From NCBI GenBank assembly GCA_024509875.1, contig JAMPIV010012204.1, positions 124,001-188,000 on the forward strand: a stretch of 64,000 bases of DNA, written 5' to 3'. The translations under genes and the position numbers were made by a program. This document shows positions 22,085 to 32,895 of this stretch, one piece after another (positions within the stretch are counted from its first letter, which is position 1; every line of letters starts with the position of its first letter). The notes below the pieces were generated by a model. The model ran no database searches. It worked only from the letters and a program-made list of their open reading frames with translations, and had not been told where the DNA came from. This DNA comes from Oreohelix idahoensis. Lineage: Eukaryota > Mollusca > Gastropoda > Stylommatophora > Oreohelicidae.

Positions 22085-23395
22085 CTGCGTTCTCTCCATG
22101 TCAGTTATCAGATTCGCTCAGAATTTTTTTTTTGGATATTCTAAACACGCCAGACTAGAACCATTCTTCGCTAAATGTGTTAAATTGTGTCGTGGGGATT
22201 TCATTTTCTGATTTGTGGTAATAGAAATTATGCTTAAGTGTTAAAATGTGTTAAGTTTACCATTTTAATTCACTGTGATTCCATAGCGTTAAAACTAGAG
22301 AAATAACATAACGCGTAGATATTTTCTTGCCAGTTGTTCAGTTAATGTAAATTCCATTACCCCACTTTCTTACACAAGAAGATACGGTTTAGCTGACTGG
22401 GATTATTACGCGTGACGGATGAGTGACATAATAGAAATCGCATTATATTTCATTGTGTGAAATTATATAAGTGACTAGTGTTAATATCATGTGACAAAAC
22501 AACAGACGCCGACAATTTATAGCTAGTAGTGACAGGCGATTTTTGTTAAAGTGCGCGTATGGATAAATTAAATAATAATTGACTTTGTGCGCTGTTCATT
22601 TTCTCGCGGGCAATAACGGGGGAGGGCGCATACCCTTTTTTCCCGACATGCCATAGCGGAAAAACTTACGTGTGGATAGGATATTAGCATTTCATTTTTT
22701 TCATAAATGTTATTTTCTTCCTAAATAGTACCTGATCAAAACCAGCGGCCAGTGGTCTTCTTAATTTGGGTCTTCGATTTTTGGGCTAGTTCGGTCCTCT
22801 TTCGTCATTCAGTGAAGGATTAATGGTGTCTTCTTCTTGGCTTACAAGTCCCAAGTTCCTTCGTGAACCGGTTGGGCCAAAGAGACAAATAAACATTAAT
22901 ATTAAATCTTAACTGGACTGTACCTTACCCAGAATTATTTATTCAATTTTTCCAGCCCAATGGGCATATGAAAGAACACATATTCCTGACGTTTGACAGC
23001 CGTTTTAACGGAGTGATCCAGAAAGTTACGCAGTTTCAAAATCGGCACTCACCTTAGAGCCAACCGATAGGATTTACCATCATCATTTTTACATATTGTA
23101 ACATTTTTCTTAGCAACCAGATGTTTCGCAATAATGGAATTATTTTTCTCTTTTTGCAACTGTGAACGTCAAGAGTACGCCTTGCTTCAGTAACTATTCG
23201 CGGTGACCTTTGTTTCATCCAGGTAAAATTAAACCACCAAATTTGGCGTCCACCTTGTAATTATTATTCGATATTTAGGCTGGACTGGGGCTAATCTGGC
23301 AACCCACCTGACAGTATGGGTTCAGGAACGATTGTATTTTTTCAAGGGATATCAACACCACTATTGGGTAAGCGAGATTGTTTGTGGCCACGTAT

Positions 23396-23397
<2 letters not shown>

Positions 23398-23451
<54 letters not shown>
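23398..23451. repeat. (GA)n microsatellite inside solo LTR S
   Basis: About 26 GA units follow CACGTATGAC. The same spot in the inverted copy B (49037-49050) has only about five to six units, so the run has expanded after insertion. It generates spurious Arg-Glu and Ser-Leu frames. Confidence 0.95.
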
Positions 23452-23452
<1 letters not shown>

Positions 23453-23721
23453 TGAATATTTTTCATTTCTTACAAGCATTGTACTAACTTCCTTTTTTTA
23501 TTTCGCTAAACTTGTGTACTTTACTGAGTAGTAATTTAGTGGGAACTTGTTCTTCACAGTCTATTCTGTACCCTAGTGCTAATCTTTGACCTTTTGGTTA
23601 TTAAATTCTTTTGGGATCCTTTCTCAACAAGGGGAAGGGCACTTATTCGGTTATTTTCATATGCCTGTAAACATGATTTTATTCATTTCTCTATATGTTT
23701 GATGTTGTAAAGTTTAATGAT

Positions 23722-23727
23722 AATAAA
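23722..23727 (+). promoter_or_regulatory. Polyadenylation signal AATAAA in solo LTR S copy A
   Basis: AATAAA lies in a context (AATGATAATAAACA) that is conserved in copy B at 48751-48756 on the minus strand. It lies downstream of the TATA-like box, as expected for an LTR U3-R arrangement. Confidence 0.45.
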
Positions 23728-24067
23728 CAGCAAAAAGATCTTAACTTTGTGTGTTGGTCAGACCCATACCCATTAACCATAGTTTTTCACGTTTGTGTGT
23801 CTTGTTGTCACATAACTGTGTTTTTGTGTTTAGTTTAACTTATAGTTCTAGATATAAGGAGGTACTAGATTGTCTTATACTAAAATTTAGTCGTATAGAT
23901 AGGCTGGACTAGAGAAACTACTCATTCCAGAGACAGATCTTTTCCTTAAACTATTCACTCGTGAAATCTATTTCTTACACCTTTATTCTCACATATGTAC
24001 CACTATCACCTCTGCTCAGATGGGACCATAAATATCTTCTAACCTATCTAAAATTTACGACACACTA

Positions 24068-24262
24068 CAACTAACCCTCTTACATGAAACCTGCAGAAAG
24101 CATTCAAATACTCTAGCTGCGGTGGTTTGTTTCTATGGCCATTTCTTTCACATGATGCGGTTGTCAGCCCATGCACAACATCATATGAGTACGAGTTGCC
24201 TGAGGCAACAGTAGCCCGGTTCTTTCTTTGACCCCTGGGAACTACAAGACGCTGCACAGGCA
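24068..24262 (+). repeat. Dispersed palindromic repeat family P, copy 1
   Basis: The conserved core is ACATGATGNGGTTGYCAGCC, then a TTGCCT-GAGGCAACAGTAGCCC segment, then TTCTTTCTTTGACCCC. Related copies occur at about 45700-46840 (split), 56848-57015, 58585-58795 and 59430-59580 (reverse). Short inverted repeats inside it (GAGGTTG/CAACCTC in other copies) suggest structured RNA or a foldback core. The class is unknown to me. Confidence 0.65.
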
Positions 24263-24272
24263 GTAAAGGTAG

Positions 24273-24523
24273 TCTCATAGCGGATAGCAGACAGCCATAG
24301 GGGAGTGAAGTGTTAGAGACTTTATTATACTAGATCCTGCTTTCATGAGGTGAGGAAACCTGATTCCTCTCCCCCTTTTCACCTTCACTGGCTCACGCGC
24401 TGAGTCAGGTACCCACTTACATCTGAGTAAACTGGAGCGTGACCCTACCGGGTTTCCATCCCCGAACCCACTAACTTCGCAGCGAGAGACAAACACTCTA
24501 CCCGCTAAGCCAATCGGACGCTT
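24273..24523 (-). mobile_element. SINE-1, reverse-oriented copy
   Basis: On the minus strand the head reads GATTGGCTTAGCGGGTAGAG (a good A box) and GTGGGTTCGGGGATGG (B-box region). The shared body follows, with GTGGGTACCTGACTC, and GTCTCTAACACTTCACTCCC near 24300. Its head is a somewhat different tRNA-like variant from the copies at 2950 and 57798. Confidence 0.8.
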
Positions 24524-25190
24524 ACACAAGCAATACTAAGTTGAAAATGCTAGGGTTTAGTTGACTCATTTGCCACGATAAACCATTACATAGCCTCTAA
24601 ATGGCTGTATGAAAAAAAAATTATTACATACCGAACAATTTACAGGTGTCCATCTTTGAACTCTACGGTAGCGTTGTCCGACGTCGCCAAAATGTGAACA
24701 CGTTTTACACATAAACATAGTCCAGGCTGGCAGACACAGTAAACACGAAAATACAATACCTGGCAGAAATTCCTCTGTGTGACCAGCACGAGGTAGCTAC
24801 GTCTGCCCACAGCGTTACGTATTCGTCGCCGTTACACACAGCGTGGGTACTATCCGGACCCGGCGGACTCAAAGACGGAAACACGGACAGAATACAAGAG
24901 AATAGAAGAACAGACATCGAGGGTACAAGGAAGGACAAAAGGCATGAGAGAGATGGGGCGGGGGGAGAGAAGAGACAGCTAATTACACGGGTTGGGCAGA
25001 TAAATGGGCTTTAATGGAAAGCTAACACCGAGAGTGATAGACGGGAAAGGGAGGAATAAATAAGTGTAGCCACCGCGCAGATACCATCGGGAACACGGGA
25101 GGAGTCGTGACCCTCGGGTAGACAAAAACGATCAGATATTGTAGTAGGCCTACAGTATGTCAGTTCACATTCTCCATTTCCGTCTGTTAT
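24524..25190. other. No gene recognised
   Basis: About 670 bases of unremarkable sequence. Only short frames occur, and I see no repeat terminus. A purine-rich patch (GGGGCGGGGGGAGAG) is at about 24955-24970. Confidence 0.5.
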
Positions 25191-25390
25191 CGGTAAACAG
25201 CCGTTATGTTATCTGTGAATTGTTATGTTAAAGCTGAACTTCTGTTATGTTATAGGTGAACTGCTGTTATAAGTGAACTGCTGTAATGTCAATGGCGAAT
25301 TGTTGTTATATTACATACAAATTGCTGTTACGTTAAAGATAAACTGCTGTTATGTTACAGGTGAACTGTTGTTAGGATAGAGGTGAATAT
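25191..25390. repeat. Degenerate ~30-bp tandem repeat
   Basis: Units resembling CTGTTATGTTAAAGGTGAACTG recur about seven times with heavy divergence. No coding frame is preserved. It appears to be an old minisatellite. Confidence 0.6.
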
Positions 25391-25828
25391 ATGTTAACTT
25401 TATAGTAAATGTGACCAGTATTGTGATAGTTCGTTCCGTTACAAACTAGTTTAGACTACATGGTTGTATGAAAACTAGTTACTGAGTAATACATTTTTGA
25501 AAGCGTTCAATTCTTATACAATCACCCTATATATACTGAGCTGAGATTAGGAGACATACATGTATCACGAACAACAAGTATCACATCACATTTTTTAACA
25601 GTTCTTGGGGAGACTTTTTTTCATCTCGTTCAACCTAGACACAAGAACTGTCGGTTTTATTACTGTGCCATATCCACGGCCAGCGTTGTCTTCTAAAATC
25701 CCTTGTTCCAATGGTACTTAAATAATTAATGAACATAAGTAAATGGTGGGAAGTCGAAAGAAAGACAAAACAGAAAGAAAGAAAGAATGAAAGAAAAAGA
25801 AAGACATAAAGACACTAGAAAACAGAAA

Positions 25829-25930
25829 AATAACAGTAGTTACAATCACCGGCGATTTGAACCAAGATCCACTCGAATGAACGGCGCCCTTGTCTAACTG
25901 CGAGACAGAACCGTGACATGACACGTGTGA
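25829..25930 (-). mobile_element. Possible tRNA-derived SINE head
   Basis: On the minus strand, CTTGGTTCAAATCGCCGG resembles a tRNA B box and T-arm, and TCTCGCAGTTAGACAAGGGC lies upstream where an A box should be. The purine-rich 25741-25810 segment could be its tail. Without a second copy in the window this remains tentative. Confidence 0.35.
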
Positions 25931-26260
25931 ACTTAAATGACGAAGAAGTATCGTACAGAACAACGTGGAACCTGTAGAAGAGATTGTATCGCTGTAATTG
26001 ACTTCGCAACGAACACACCTGACTATTTAGGGGTGTTGACCTGCAAGTATAATTGGTGACCAAGGTGACCGGACTTTTGAGACCTTTTCCTCCATCGCAT
26101 TTATAGGATGGGCTTAACGGTTTGGTCCAAAATGATAGTTACAGCTGGTAATGGGTTTTGGGTGTAGCCTAGATTAGAGAGTGGATTGATTAGAACAAGA
26201 TGAATAAGGATGAAGTGACAGAAGAGTCAGTGAATGACAACTTAAGAAATAGTACAGAAA

Positions 26261-26388
<128 letters not shown>

Positions 26389-26581
26389 AAAAAGTTAGAT
26401 TTCTGTTACATATATTCATTCATTGCTAAATCAGAAAAACATTTTCAATCCAACCTGCAAGTCTTGGAGGCAAGAGCTGGAGAAGAGAGGTATGGTCATC
26501 AGCAGCTCCAAAACAAAAACCATGGAGATTTCACGAGAAGAAAAAAAAAAGGCATCAGATTATTCTAGGAGAACAGATCCT

Positions 26582-26913
26582 GGAACAGGTCTGGGACCCA
26601 AAGATGCAGCAATAGAGAATGCAGTCAGCGACCCATAGCTTGACTGCTTGCATCAGGGTCAGCGAACCAGAGCTGACCAAGACCCTACTCCACCTCCACG
26701 TGGTGGTCCTGGAAACAGGCTGCATCACTGCAGTCTGGCTGAGAGAGTAGGGATCGCAGAGGGAAGGCAAACCCGGTCCCAAAAAATGCCGTGCAGAAGT
26801 CGGATGTGTCGAACGGAAGGTGCAGATATCACAGCTCCGGTGTAAACAGACACAACGCAACCAACGTCCTTTTCAGGACGAACGAGGAAGAAGAAGAAGA
26901 AGGAACAGGTCTG
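26582..26913 (+). mobile_element. SINE-2 copy with perfect 12-bp target duplication
   Basis: A 308-bp insert (26594-26901) is bounded by GGAACAGGTCTG at 26582-26593 and 26902-26913. It ends in GAACGAGGAAGAAGAAGAAGAA. It is the best-defined full-length member here and sets the termini of the family. It lies within ORF2 of the RTE-like LINE, so it is younger than that copy. Confidence 0.92.
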
Positions 26914-27344
26914 CTACTTTAAATACATTGGAGCTCTAATAGACTGGAAGGGAGGCATCAAGAAAGAGTTCGTTACTCGAGGAGCAGCAGTTGGGAGACT
27001 TTTTCAGGTAATAAATCGAGGATTCCTCAGCAATAGAGAAATTGGCAAGAAGACGATGGCTGTATACCGCTCCACCTATGTCACAGTCTTGACATACGGA
27101 TGTGAATCATGGGCAATGCCGGCAACCAACAAAAGCCAGTTCTAAACCTCAGAAATGAGGTATCTGGGGAAGGTGGTTGAAGTAACAAAGAGAGACATGG
27201 TCCGCAACCAGACGATACGCCATGCCTCAAAACCCAGCCCTTGCGGCAGTGCTGGATTAACTATTAAGCAAATTAAGCACGTGCTTAAGGCAACAAGGGA
27301 CAGGGACAGTTTTTTCACCTAGCCCCTTAACTCTATCATGCACA

Positions 27345-27676
27345 CCTAAGTCTACTCTCCGGAAAATAATAACACTCGACAAAGACAAGTGCGCAAATGA
27401 CGGTGTGCATGAATAGTTTGATTATACTGTATGGACAGTAGTCAACAACACAACTGATAAACAGTGCATGAGCTGGAGACAGGAAGATGCGGAGATCCAT
27501 GATTTAAGATGTACCAGATATAAATCAAGATGCTCTTCTGTCATGTTCAGACTTTTACCATCAGATGTACAACAAATATTTTGTTTTTTTAAAAATACTT
27601 TTGAATAAGTAAAATTGAAGTTAGGTATTGGTGCTTTTGAATTTAATTCCCGTATTATGACGGGTTTTTACATTAG
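27345..27676 (+). mobile_element. Helitron-like 3' end, family H copy 1
   Basis: The segment ends with hairpin CCCGTATTATGACGGG, then TTTTTACATTAG followed by T, similar to a Helitron terminal hairpin plus CTRR end. Its body (TGCGCAAATGACGGTGTGC, ACTCGACAAAGAC) recurs in reverse at 44334-44700 and, diverged, at 46050-46270. The terminal CTAG is mutated to TTAG here. No Rep/helicase is encoded, so any element is non-autonomous. Confidence 0.55.
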
Positions 27677-28260
27677 TAAGTAAATAATTTGCTTATATTG
27701 CTTACTGCTATTTACTGTTGTGGTGAAATTACCGTGATACAACGTTAAAATATCTCAAATTATAAAGATAACGGGTAAGATAACATGTAGGGATAAAAAT
27801 ATACGTAAGATATGCCGTGACTTCTTCACCTACGCCCGCGGTTCCTACCGCCATTCAAACTAACTAGTTAGACATGCAGACGAAACGGTTTACCCTTTTT
27901 GGACGGGAGGGAAACGGAGATAAAAAAGGAAAAATATGACTGAACACGTGTTTGAACCTAAAAGGCAAAAAAACGCAAGTTGAAGTTTAAAGAAAAAAAA
28001 AAAATTCACGCCACTAGTTGACACAATGTAAGAAATTGGTAGAAAAACAACCTTAGCTCTGGTTAGAAACAGTCATATCTTGGACGTTTTTACGGTACTT
28101 GGTTGTTTTGTTTGAATTCAGCGGCAAACGCCGTGGAGAAGGTTCGAAAACAAATTTCAAAAACTAACCTTGAGAAAAGTAGGTTTTTCTTTAATAATAA
28201 AGTTATGAAAATAAAACCTAGCTAGTTTGATAGCCCATCTTGAGCAGAGAAATAACTTAC

Positions 28261-29097
28261 TTACTTAGTCGTTCCCCTTCTACCGTGAGGTGTAGAGGTT
28301 TGGAAGAGAGAGCGCCAGACCATTCTATCAGCTGTCTTCTTCCTGGCCTGGTTCCATTCTAGTCCTCGGTCCTTCAAAGATTGTCTAATGTTGTCCTCCC
28401 AGCGAACTCTGGGTCGTCCTGGAGGTCTGGATCCCTGGCTCTTTGTTTCCCATGCTTGTCGTGGTAGCCGATCTTCTCCCATTCTGCAGACATGGCCAAA
28501 CCATCTTAGTTGGGACTGTTCTATTTGGGTCCGCAGCGGATGGGATTTCAGGCCTTGACGGATCGTCTGGTTGCGGACCATGTCTCTTCTTGTTACTTCA
28601 ACCACTTTCCTCAGATACCTCATTTCTGAGGTTTGGATCTGGCTTTTGTGGGTTGTAGTCATTGCCCACGACTCGCATCCATATGTCAAAACTGGGACAT
28701 AGGTGGAGCGGTATACAGCCATCTTCGTTTTCTTACCAACCTCTTTCTTGCTGAGGAATCCACGATTTATGGCCTGAAAAAGTCTCCCAGCCGCTGCTTT
28801 TCGAGTGGCCAACTCTTCTTTGATGCCTCCCTTTCGGTCTATAATAGCTCCGAGATATTTAAAGTGGTCGACCTGCTCCAGGACCTGTCCTCCCAACTTA
28901 ATCTGATGTTTTCTTTCTTCTCGTGATATCACCATGGATTTTGTTTTAGAGCTGCTTATGACCATCCCTCTCTTCTCCAGCTCTTCCTTCCAGACTTGCA
29001 GGTTGGATTGGAGATGTGCCTCTGATTTAGCAATCAGGGTAACATCATCAGACATCGTCCATGAGGAGTATGAAAAGATAAGGTGACAGGATATCAC
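28261..29097 (-). pseudogene. L1b ORF2 C-terminal part (RT thumb and C-terminal domain)
   Basis: The frame opens near the RT palm and runs through FKYLGAIIDRKGG, VLTYGCESWAM, RWFGHVCRMGEDRLP and GRPRVRWEDNI to the stop. These are hallmark C-terminal segments of RTE/CR1-type non-LTR retrotransposons. The catalytic region appears shortened. A LMDDV-like string is followed almost directly by a second DDVTLIAKSE string, and the usual intervening 60-80 residues are missing. It would have been cytoplasmic and nuclear target-primed RT machinery; it is now dead. Confidence 0.85.
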
Positions 29098-29196
29098 CTT
29101 GTCTTACACCAGTGGTGGTCCTGAACTCTTCTGACTTATGGTTTGCTGTCATCACATAATTTCTGCAAGACTTGTAGAAGCTCTGTATAGCATGAA

Positions 29197-29925
29197 TCAG
29201 AGGTGCTGGAATATTCTTCCTTGCCAAACAGTCCCAAAGTTTGCTCCAGGGACTCTGTCAAACGCCTTTTCCAGATCTATGAAACAAAGATGGATCTCAC
29301 TCTTATACTCAAGGGCCTTTTCACTCAGCTGTCTGAGTGTGAAGATTAGGTCTTGAGTACTTCGGTTTGCTCGGAATCCGCACTGGACCTCATCCAATTG
29401 TGGCTCAGCTAGGCGTCGGAGTCTCTGCTCTAGGATTCTAGAGTAGATTTTACCAGGGACACTGAGAAGGGATATGCCTCTATGGTTTCCACATTGTCGA
29501 TTGTCACCCTTTTTGAAAATTGGTGTTATGATGGCAATCTCCCAATCCTTTGGTATGGTCTTGTTGCACCATGCTGCCTGTAGGACCTTTAAGAGTAATA
29601 GGTCGCCTGATGCTCCCATGTACTTAACCATTTCTGGTGTTATACCATCATGCCCTGCTGCTTTGCCCATCTTGATTTTCTCTAGTGCTGCCCTTAGTTC
29701 TTCCATCTTTATGTCATCTTCACCATCATTGGTTTTCTCTTCTGTGCTAGTGGTTATCATTTCTGTTGCTTCACCATGCTCACCATCCAGGAGTTCTGAG
29801 AAATATTCTTTCCATCTTTCCATTACTTCCTTCGGGGCAGTAAGCAATTTGCCTTGCTTGTCCTTTATAAATTTGAGAGGGCATTGTTTTTCCTTCCTCG
29901 TGTTCTTTAGGGTCTTATAGAACAA
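29197..29925 (-). pseudogene. L1b ORF2 central part (RT fingers and palm)
   Basis: A reverse-transcriptase core with GKAAGHDGITPEMVK, TPIFKKGDNRQCGNHRGISLL, QCGFRANRSTQDLIF and the palm motif A CFIDLEKAFDRVP. It lies in the same frame as the upstream endonuclease/linker part and is separated from it by a single in-frame stop at 29929-29931. The frame is lost near 29197, before the YxDD box. Confidence 0.88.
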
Positions 29926-29928
29926 TTT

Positions 29929-30868
29929 CTAGTTTTCTTGTGCATCTTTTTCTAGCTTTTCTCCAAATTCTTCCCAGGACTTCTGTTTTGCTGCTAGCAC
30001 TTTGTTCTTTGCTTCTGTTCTGAGTATCACATATTCTCTATATTTTTCCATTTGTCCTGTTGTGTTTTTAGCTCCTAAGTATTGTTTCCATGCCATTTTC
30101 TTCTCTCTTATTTTCTCTTTGACTTCCTCTGTCCACCAAGGTGTCCTCTTTCTCTGGTTCCCAAGTCGGACTTCACCGCACGCTTCTGCAGCAGCTGTCT
30201 TTATGATATCCTTGAATTTATTCCAGAGGGTTTCCAAGTCATCAGGTCGTTCTTCTGTGTTGCTCACTGCTGTAGCAATAAGCCCCTGATATCTGGTCTT
30301 AATTTCTGGCTCTCTCAGCTTGTAGGTCCTAATGCTCATTTCTCCTGCTCGTTTACTTGGTTTCTTGCGTGAGGTTGGGCAGTTCCTAGGCTGAGCAACT
30401 CTTTCAGTTGTTCGTTTGATTGTTAGCAGGTAGTGATCACTTCCAATCTCTGGCCCCCTCCAGACTCTTGCATCTCGGACATATCTGAATGAGCTTCTCC
30501 GAACAATGGCATAGTCAATCACTGACTTCTCATTCTTGGTTGGTTCACATCTAGTGTATGCATGTATGCGCTTATGGGGGAACTTTGTGTTTGTAATGAT
30601 CAGATTCTGCTCACTGCAGAATCTAAGGAGTCGCTTTCCATTGTCATTGAGAGTATCTTCTCCATATCTTCCGATAACGCCACCCCATCTAGCATGGTCA
30701 TTTCAAACTCTGGCATTAAAATCTCCGAGCATGATAACTTAATCTAGGCAGTCATCCACTGTCCTTTGAAGCAGCTCGAAGAATTCCTCCTTGACCTCTG
30801 CTCTCTCATCCTCATTTGGCCCATACACTATGACCAGGTTGACTATGGTTTCTCCTTCTTTTAGTTTT
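29929..30868 (-). pseudogene. L1b ORF2 N-terminal part (APE endonuclease C-half and linker)
   Basis: The intact frame 29929-30522 begins in the endonuclease C-terminus, with the SDHYLL motif that binds the scissile phosphate, and runs through a Lys/Glu-rich linker. Upstream to 30868 the frame is broken, but VNLVIVYGPNEDER and LGDFNARV can be read (YGP and GDFN motifs of APE). The first half of the endonuclease is absent through 5' truncation. Confidence 0.8.
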
Positions 30869-32640
30869 GCAGAGAAATAATATACTTTTAATTATACAGA
30901 CGGACAGATAACACGGAAGATATTGACGAAAGACTGTATTGTTCACATCAGACTGGCGAACAGTTTTCTGTGCATACTTCACAAAAGTTTCGTTTTGGTG
31001 TCCTTGAGCCCTAAAAATGCAAAAATCAAACTGCAATGAACTAGAGGGGCAAAGTCGGGAGATAGTGGCTAAAAAAAACTTAGGGGCAGGTTTGTGCAGT
31101 TTTTACATGTACTTAGTCCAAAATACAAGTGAAATTTTGGGAAAAGATAAAATGTGACCGACGTACATTTGAAAAATTGAGATGTACTTTTGACTTTATT
31201 GTCAAAATTTAAATTGAAAAGTTTAGTCTTCCGATCTGATTGACCAACGTATTTTTTATTAGCAAGAAAGAGACGCACATTTGTGCCATTTTAAAGAAGA
31301 CTGTCCAGTAACACAGTTCTTGACTGCTAGTGGTGTTTTCCAGGAAATAATAAATAAAATTCAGTGGGACGCCATGCTCTAGCCAGCAGCTCAGCTGAGT
31401 TTTGCTAGTCTTAAGTAACTGTGTTCTCAATTCTGAATTCTGGTAAGGCCAAAAAGCATTTATCTTGTTTATTTAATATTTTGAGTGATTGATACTGCCA
31501 TATCATGAAAAATGATTACGACAAGTGAGTGCTTGCTCTAGGTCCCCCGCCGCAGTCCAGGGCCTAGAGACAAACTAATAATAAATGAAAACCTATCTAA
31601 GACTATGGAAGGAGGATCGATTATTGACATCACCCACCTTATTTAATAGAAGAGGAAACTATTGAACATATTTCGGATGCAATGCAGTCCTGGGGAACCT
31701 GTACAAATTGATAACAACTGGGTGAGATGTGTTGAGTTGGTCAGATAGATCTGAATCAGTCTGTCTAATGTTGTTTTGTGGTGTGTGTGTAAGAGTGGCG
31801 CAGTGAATAGAGTACTTACACATGGCACAACTTTTGTTTCAGAATTGTGAGTTTCTGATCTGGCACTACAATTGTGCCAGATAATCTTGTAGAAGCACAA
31901 GAGCAGTGTCGGTGCAGCCTAACTATTTACTCCAGCTAAATGAGAGGAGTGGGCCAAAAGAATTCTGTACTACGTCATTACAGGCCAGTAAACTGCAACC
32001 TGGCCTGCTGGAGATTCATTAACAACTCCCACCATCAATAGAGAAATAAAGATTGTATAGATACATTAAGATCAGTCCCTATGTTAAGGACTATGAACTG
32101 TATACACATAGATTGAGCATGATGATGCCACCCCAACTAACCATCAAGTGCTAGTGTTCCCAGGACTTTGTAGATACCATTAATATTAATCATTGTAATA
32201 ATAGACCTATGTACAAAAGTTATATTTGATTATGCAATATATATATATATGCATTTCATTGATAAATACCTATCATTTCATAAGTTCTGACCAAAAGAAA
32301 CATTTGGTTCAGAACTAATAAATTTTAAAAGATTTTAAATTTAAACTTAAACAGCCAGTGTTAGTTCAGTGTATTGTAGAGTTTATTATTATTATTAGAC
32401 TTATTATTTACATGTGTGTGTCAGTGTATTTTATTACCTACACATTACATTTCAGTACCCTAGACTTTTAACGTAGCTAACACTCATTATAGTAGAATAG
32501 GTCTGTTTGAGGTCGTAAAGTGGTAGCAGAAAGGCCTCCTGTAACTCCCATAAACTTTTATCTCAGGAGCCTTCACAGCTGACCTCATACAGTACACTAG
32601 GTAACATATCAACCATACTACAACATCAAAAACCACTACA

Positions 32641-32895
32641 AATATTGGGGTCTTGTCCGGGGATTAAGTTATTAAAGATATTAGGATCTCCTGGTCTGGG
32701 AATTAAACTAGTGGGGGCATAAGGGAATAAATTTAAAAGTGTCCCTTAAATAAAAAGTGGAAAATAAAAGTTGATGAATCTTCACAGCCAGTGGTAATTA
32801 ATTAATTAATTAAAATATATTACCTTGATAATTACACTTTGTTGTTTACCTTGATCATTATATACTTGAAATTACCTTAGTCATTGCTAAATTGT
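32641..32895. other. G2 leader with candidate primer-binding site
   Basis: AATAT then TGGGGTCTTGTCCGGGG follows the LTR. Leader DNA continues with TTAATTAATTAATTAA near 32797. The first ATG in the Gag frame is at 32896; a second, at 32905, precedes MADLAKF. Confidence 0.55.

Larger units (their letters stand above)
3774..24062 (+). mobile_element. Solo LTR of family S, copy A (split by the G1 array)
   Basis: Two blocks, 3774-4025 and 21903-24062 (about 2.41 kb together), align along their length with the reverse complement of 48192-50840. The ends correspond to TG...CA (the first T is mutated to C at 3774; the 3' end is TACGACA). A 5-bp duplication CACTA lies at 3769-3773 and 24063-24067. 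A TATA-like box (22076-22084) and an AATAAA (23722-23727) are conserved in copy B. No coding capacity is seen. Termini, 5-bp duplications and promoter/poly(A) signals favour a solo LTR. The G1 tandem array interrupts it, and about 65 bp present in copy B is missing at the junction. Confidence 0.8.
28245..30880 (-). mobile_element. RTE-like LINE copy L1b inside the G2 5' LTR
   Basis: A 2.6-kb minus-strand insert (28257-30868) is flanked by perfect 12-bp duplications GCAGAGAAATAA at 28245-28256 and 30869-30880. The 3' end on the minus strand is ACGACTAAGTAAGTAAG, a short tetranucleotide tail. The copy is 5'-truncated within the endonuclease. The uninterrupted site survives in the 3' LTR at about 42706-42717, which proves the insertion. 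Confidence 0.93.
27719..32640 (+). repeat. G2 5' LTR, interrupted by an RTE-like LINE
   Basis: The blocks 27719-28256 and 30881-32640 correspond to the 3' LTR, and the LINE occupies 28257-30868 between copies of GCAGAGAAATAA. It keeps about 185 bp (near 31888-32072) that the 3' LTR lacks. Conversely it lacks about 15 bp (GTCAGTGGGAACATA region) that the 3' LTR has near 43462. Without the LINE it is about 2.3 kb. Confidence 0.88.

Noticed and set aside
3774..24062. Family S as a DNA transposon with terminal inverted repeats
   Set aside because: The ends share only TGT-CGT-like bases, while TG/CA ends, 5-bp duplications, a TATA box and AATAAA fit an LTR better.
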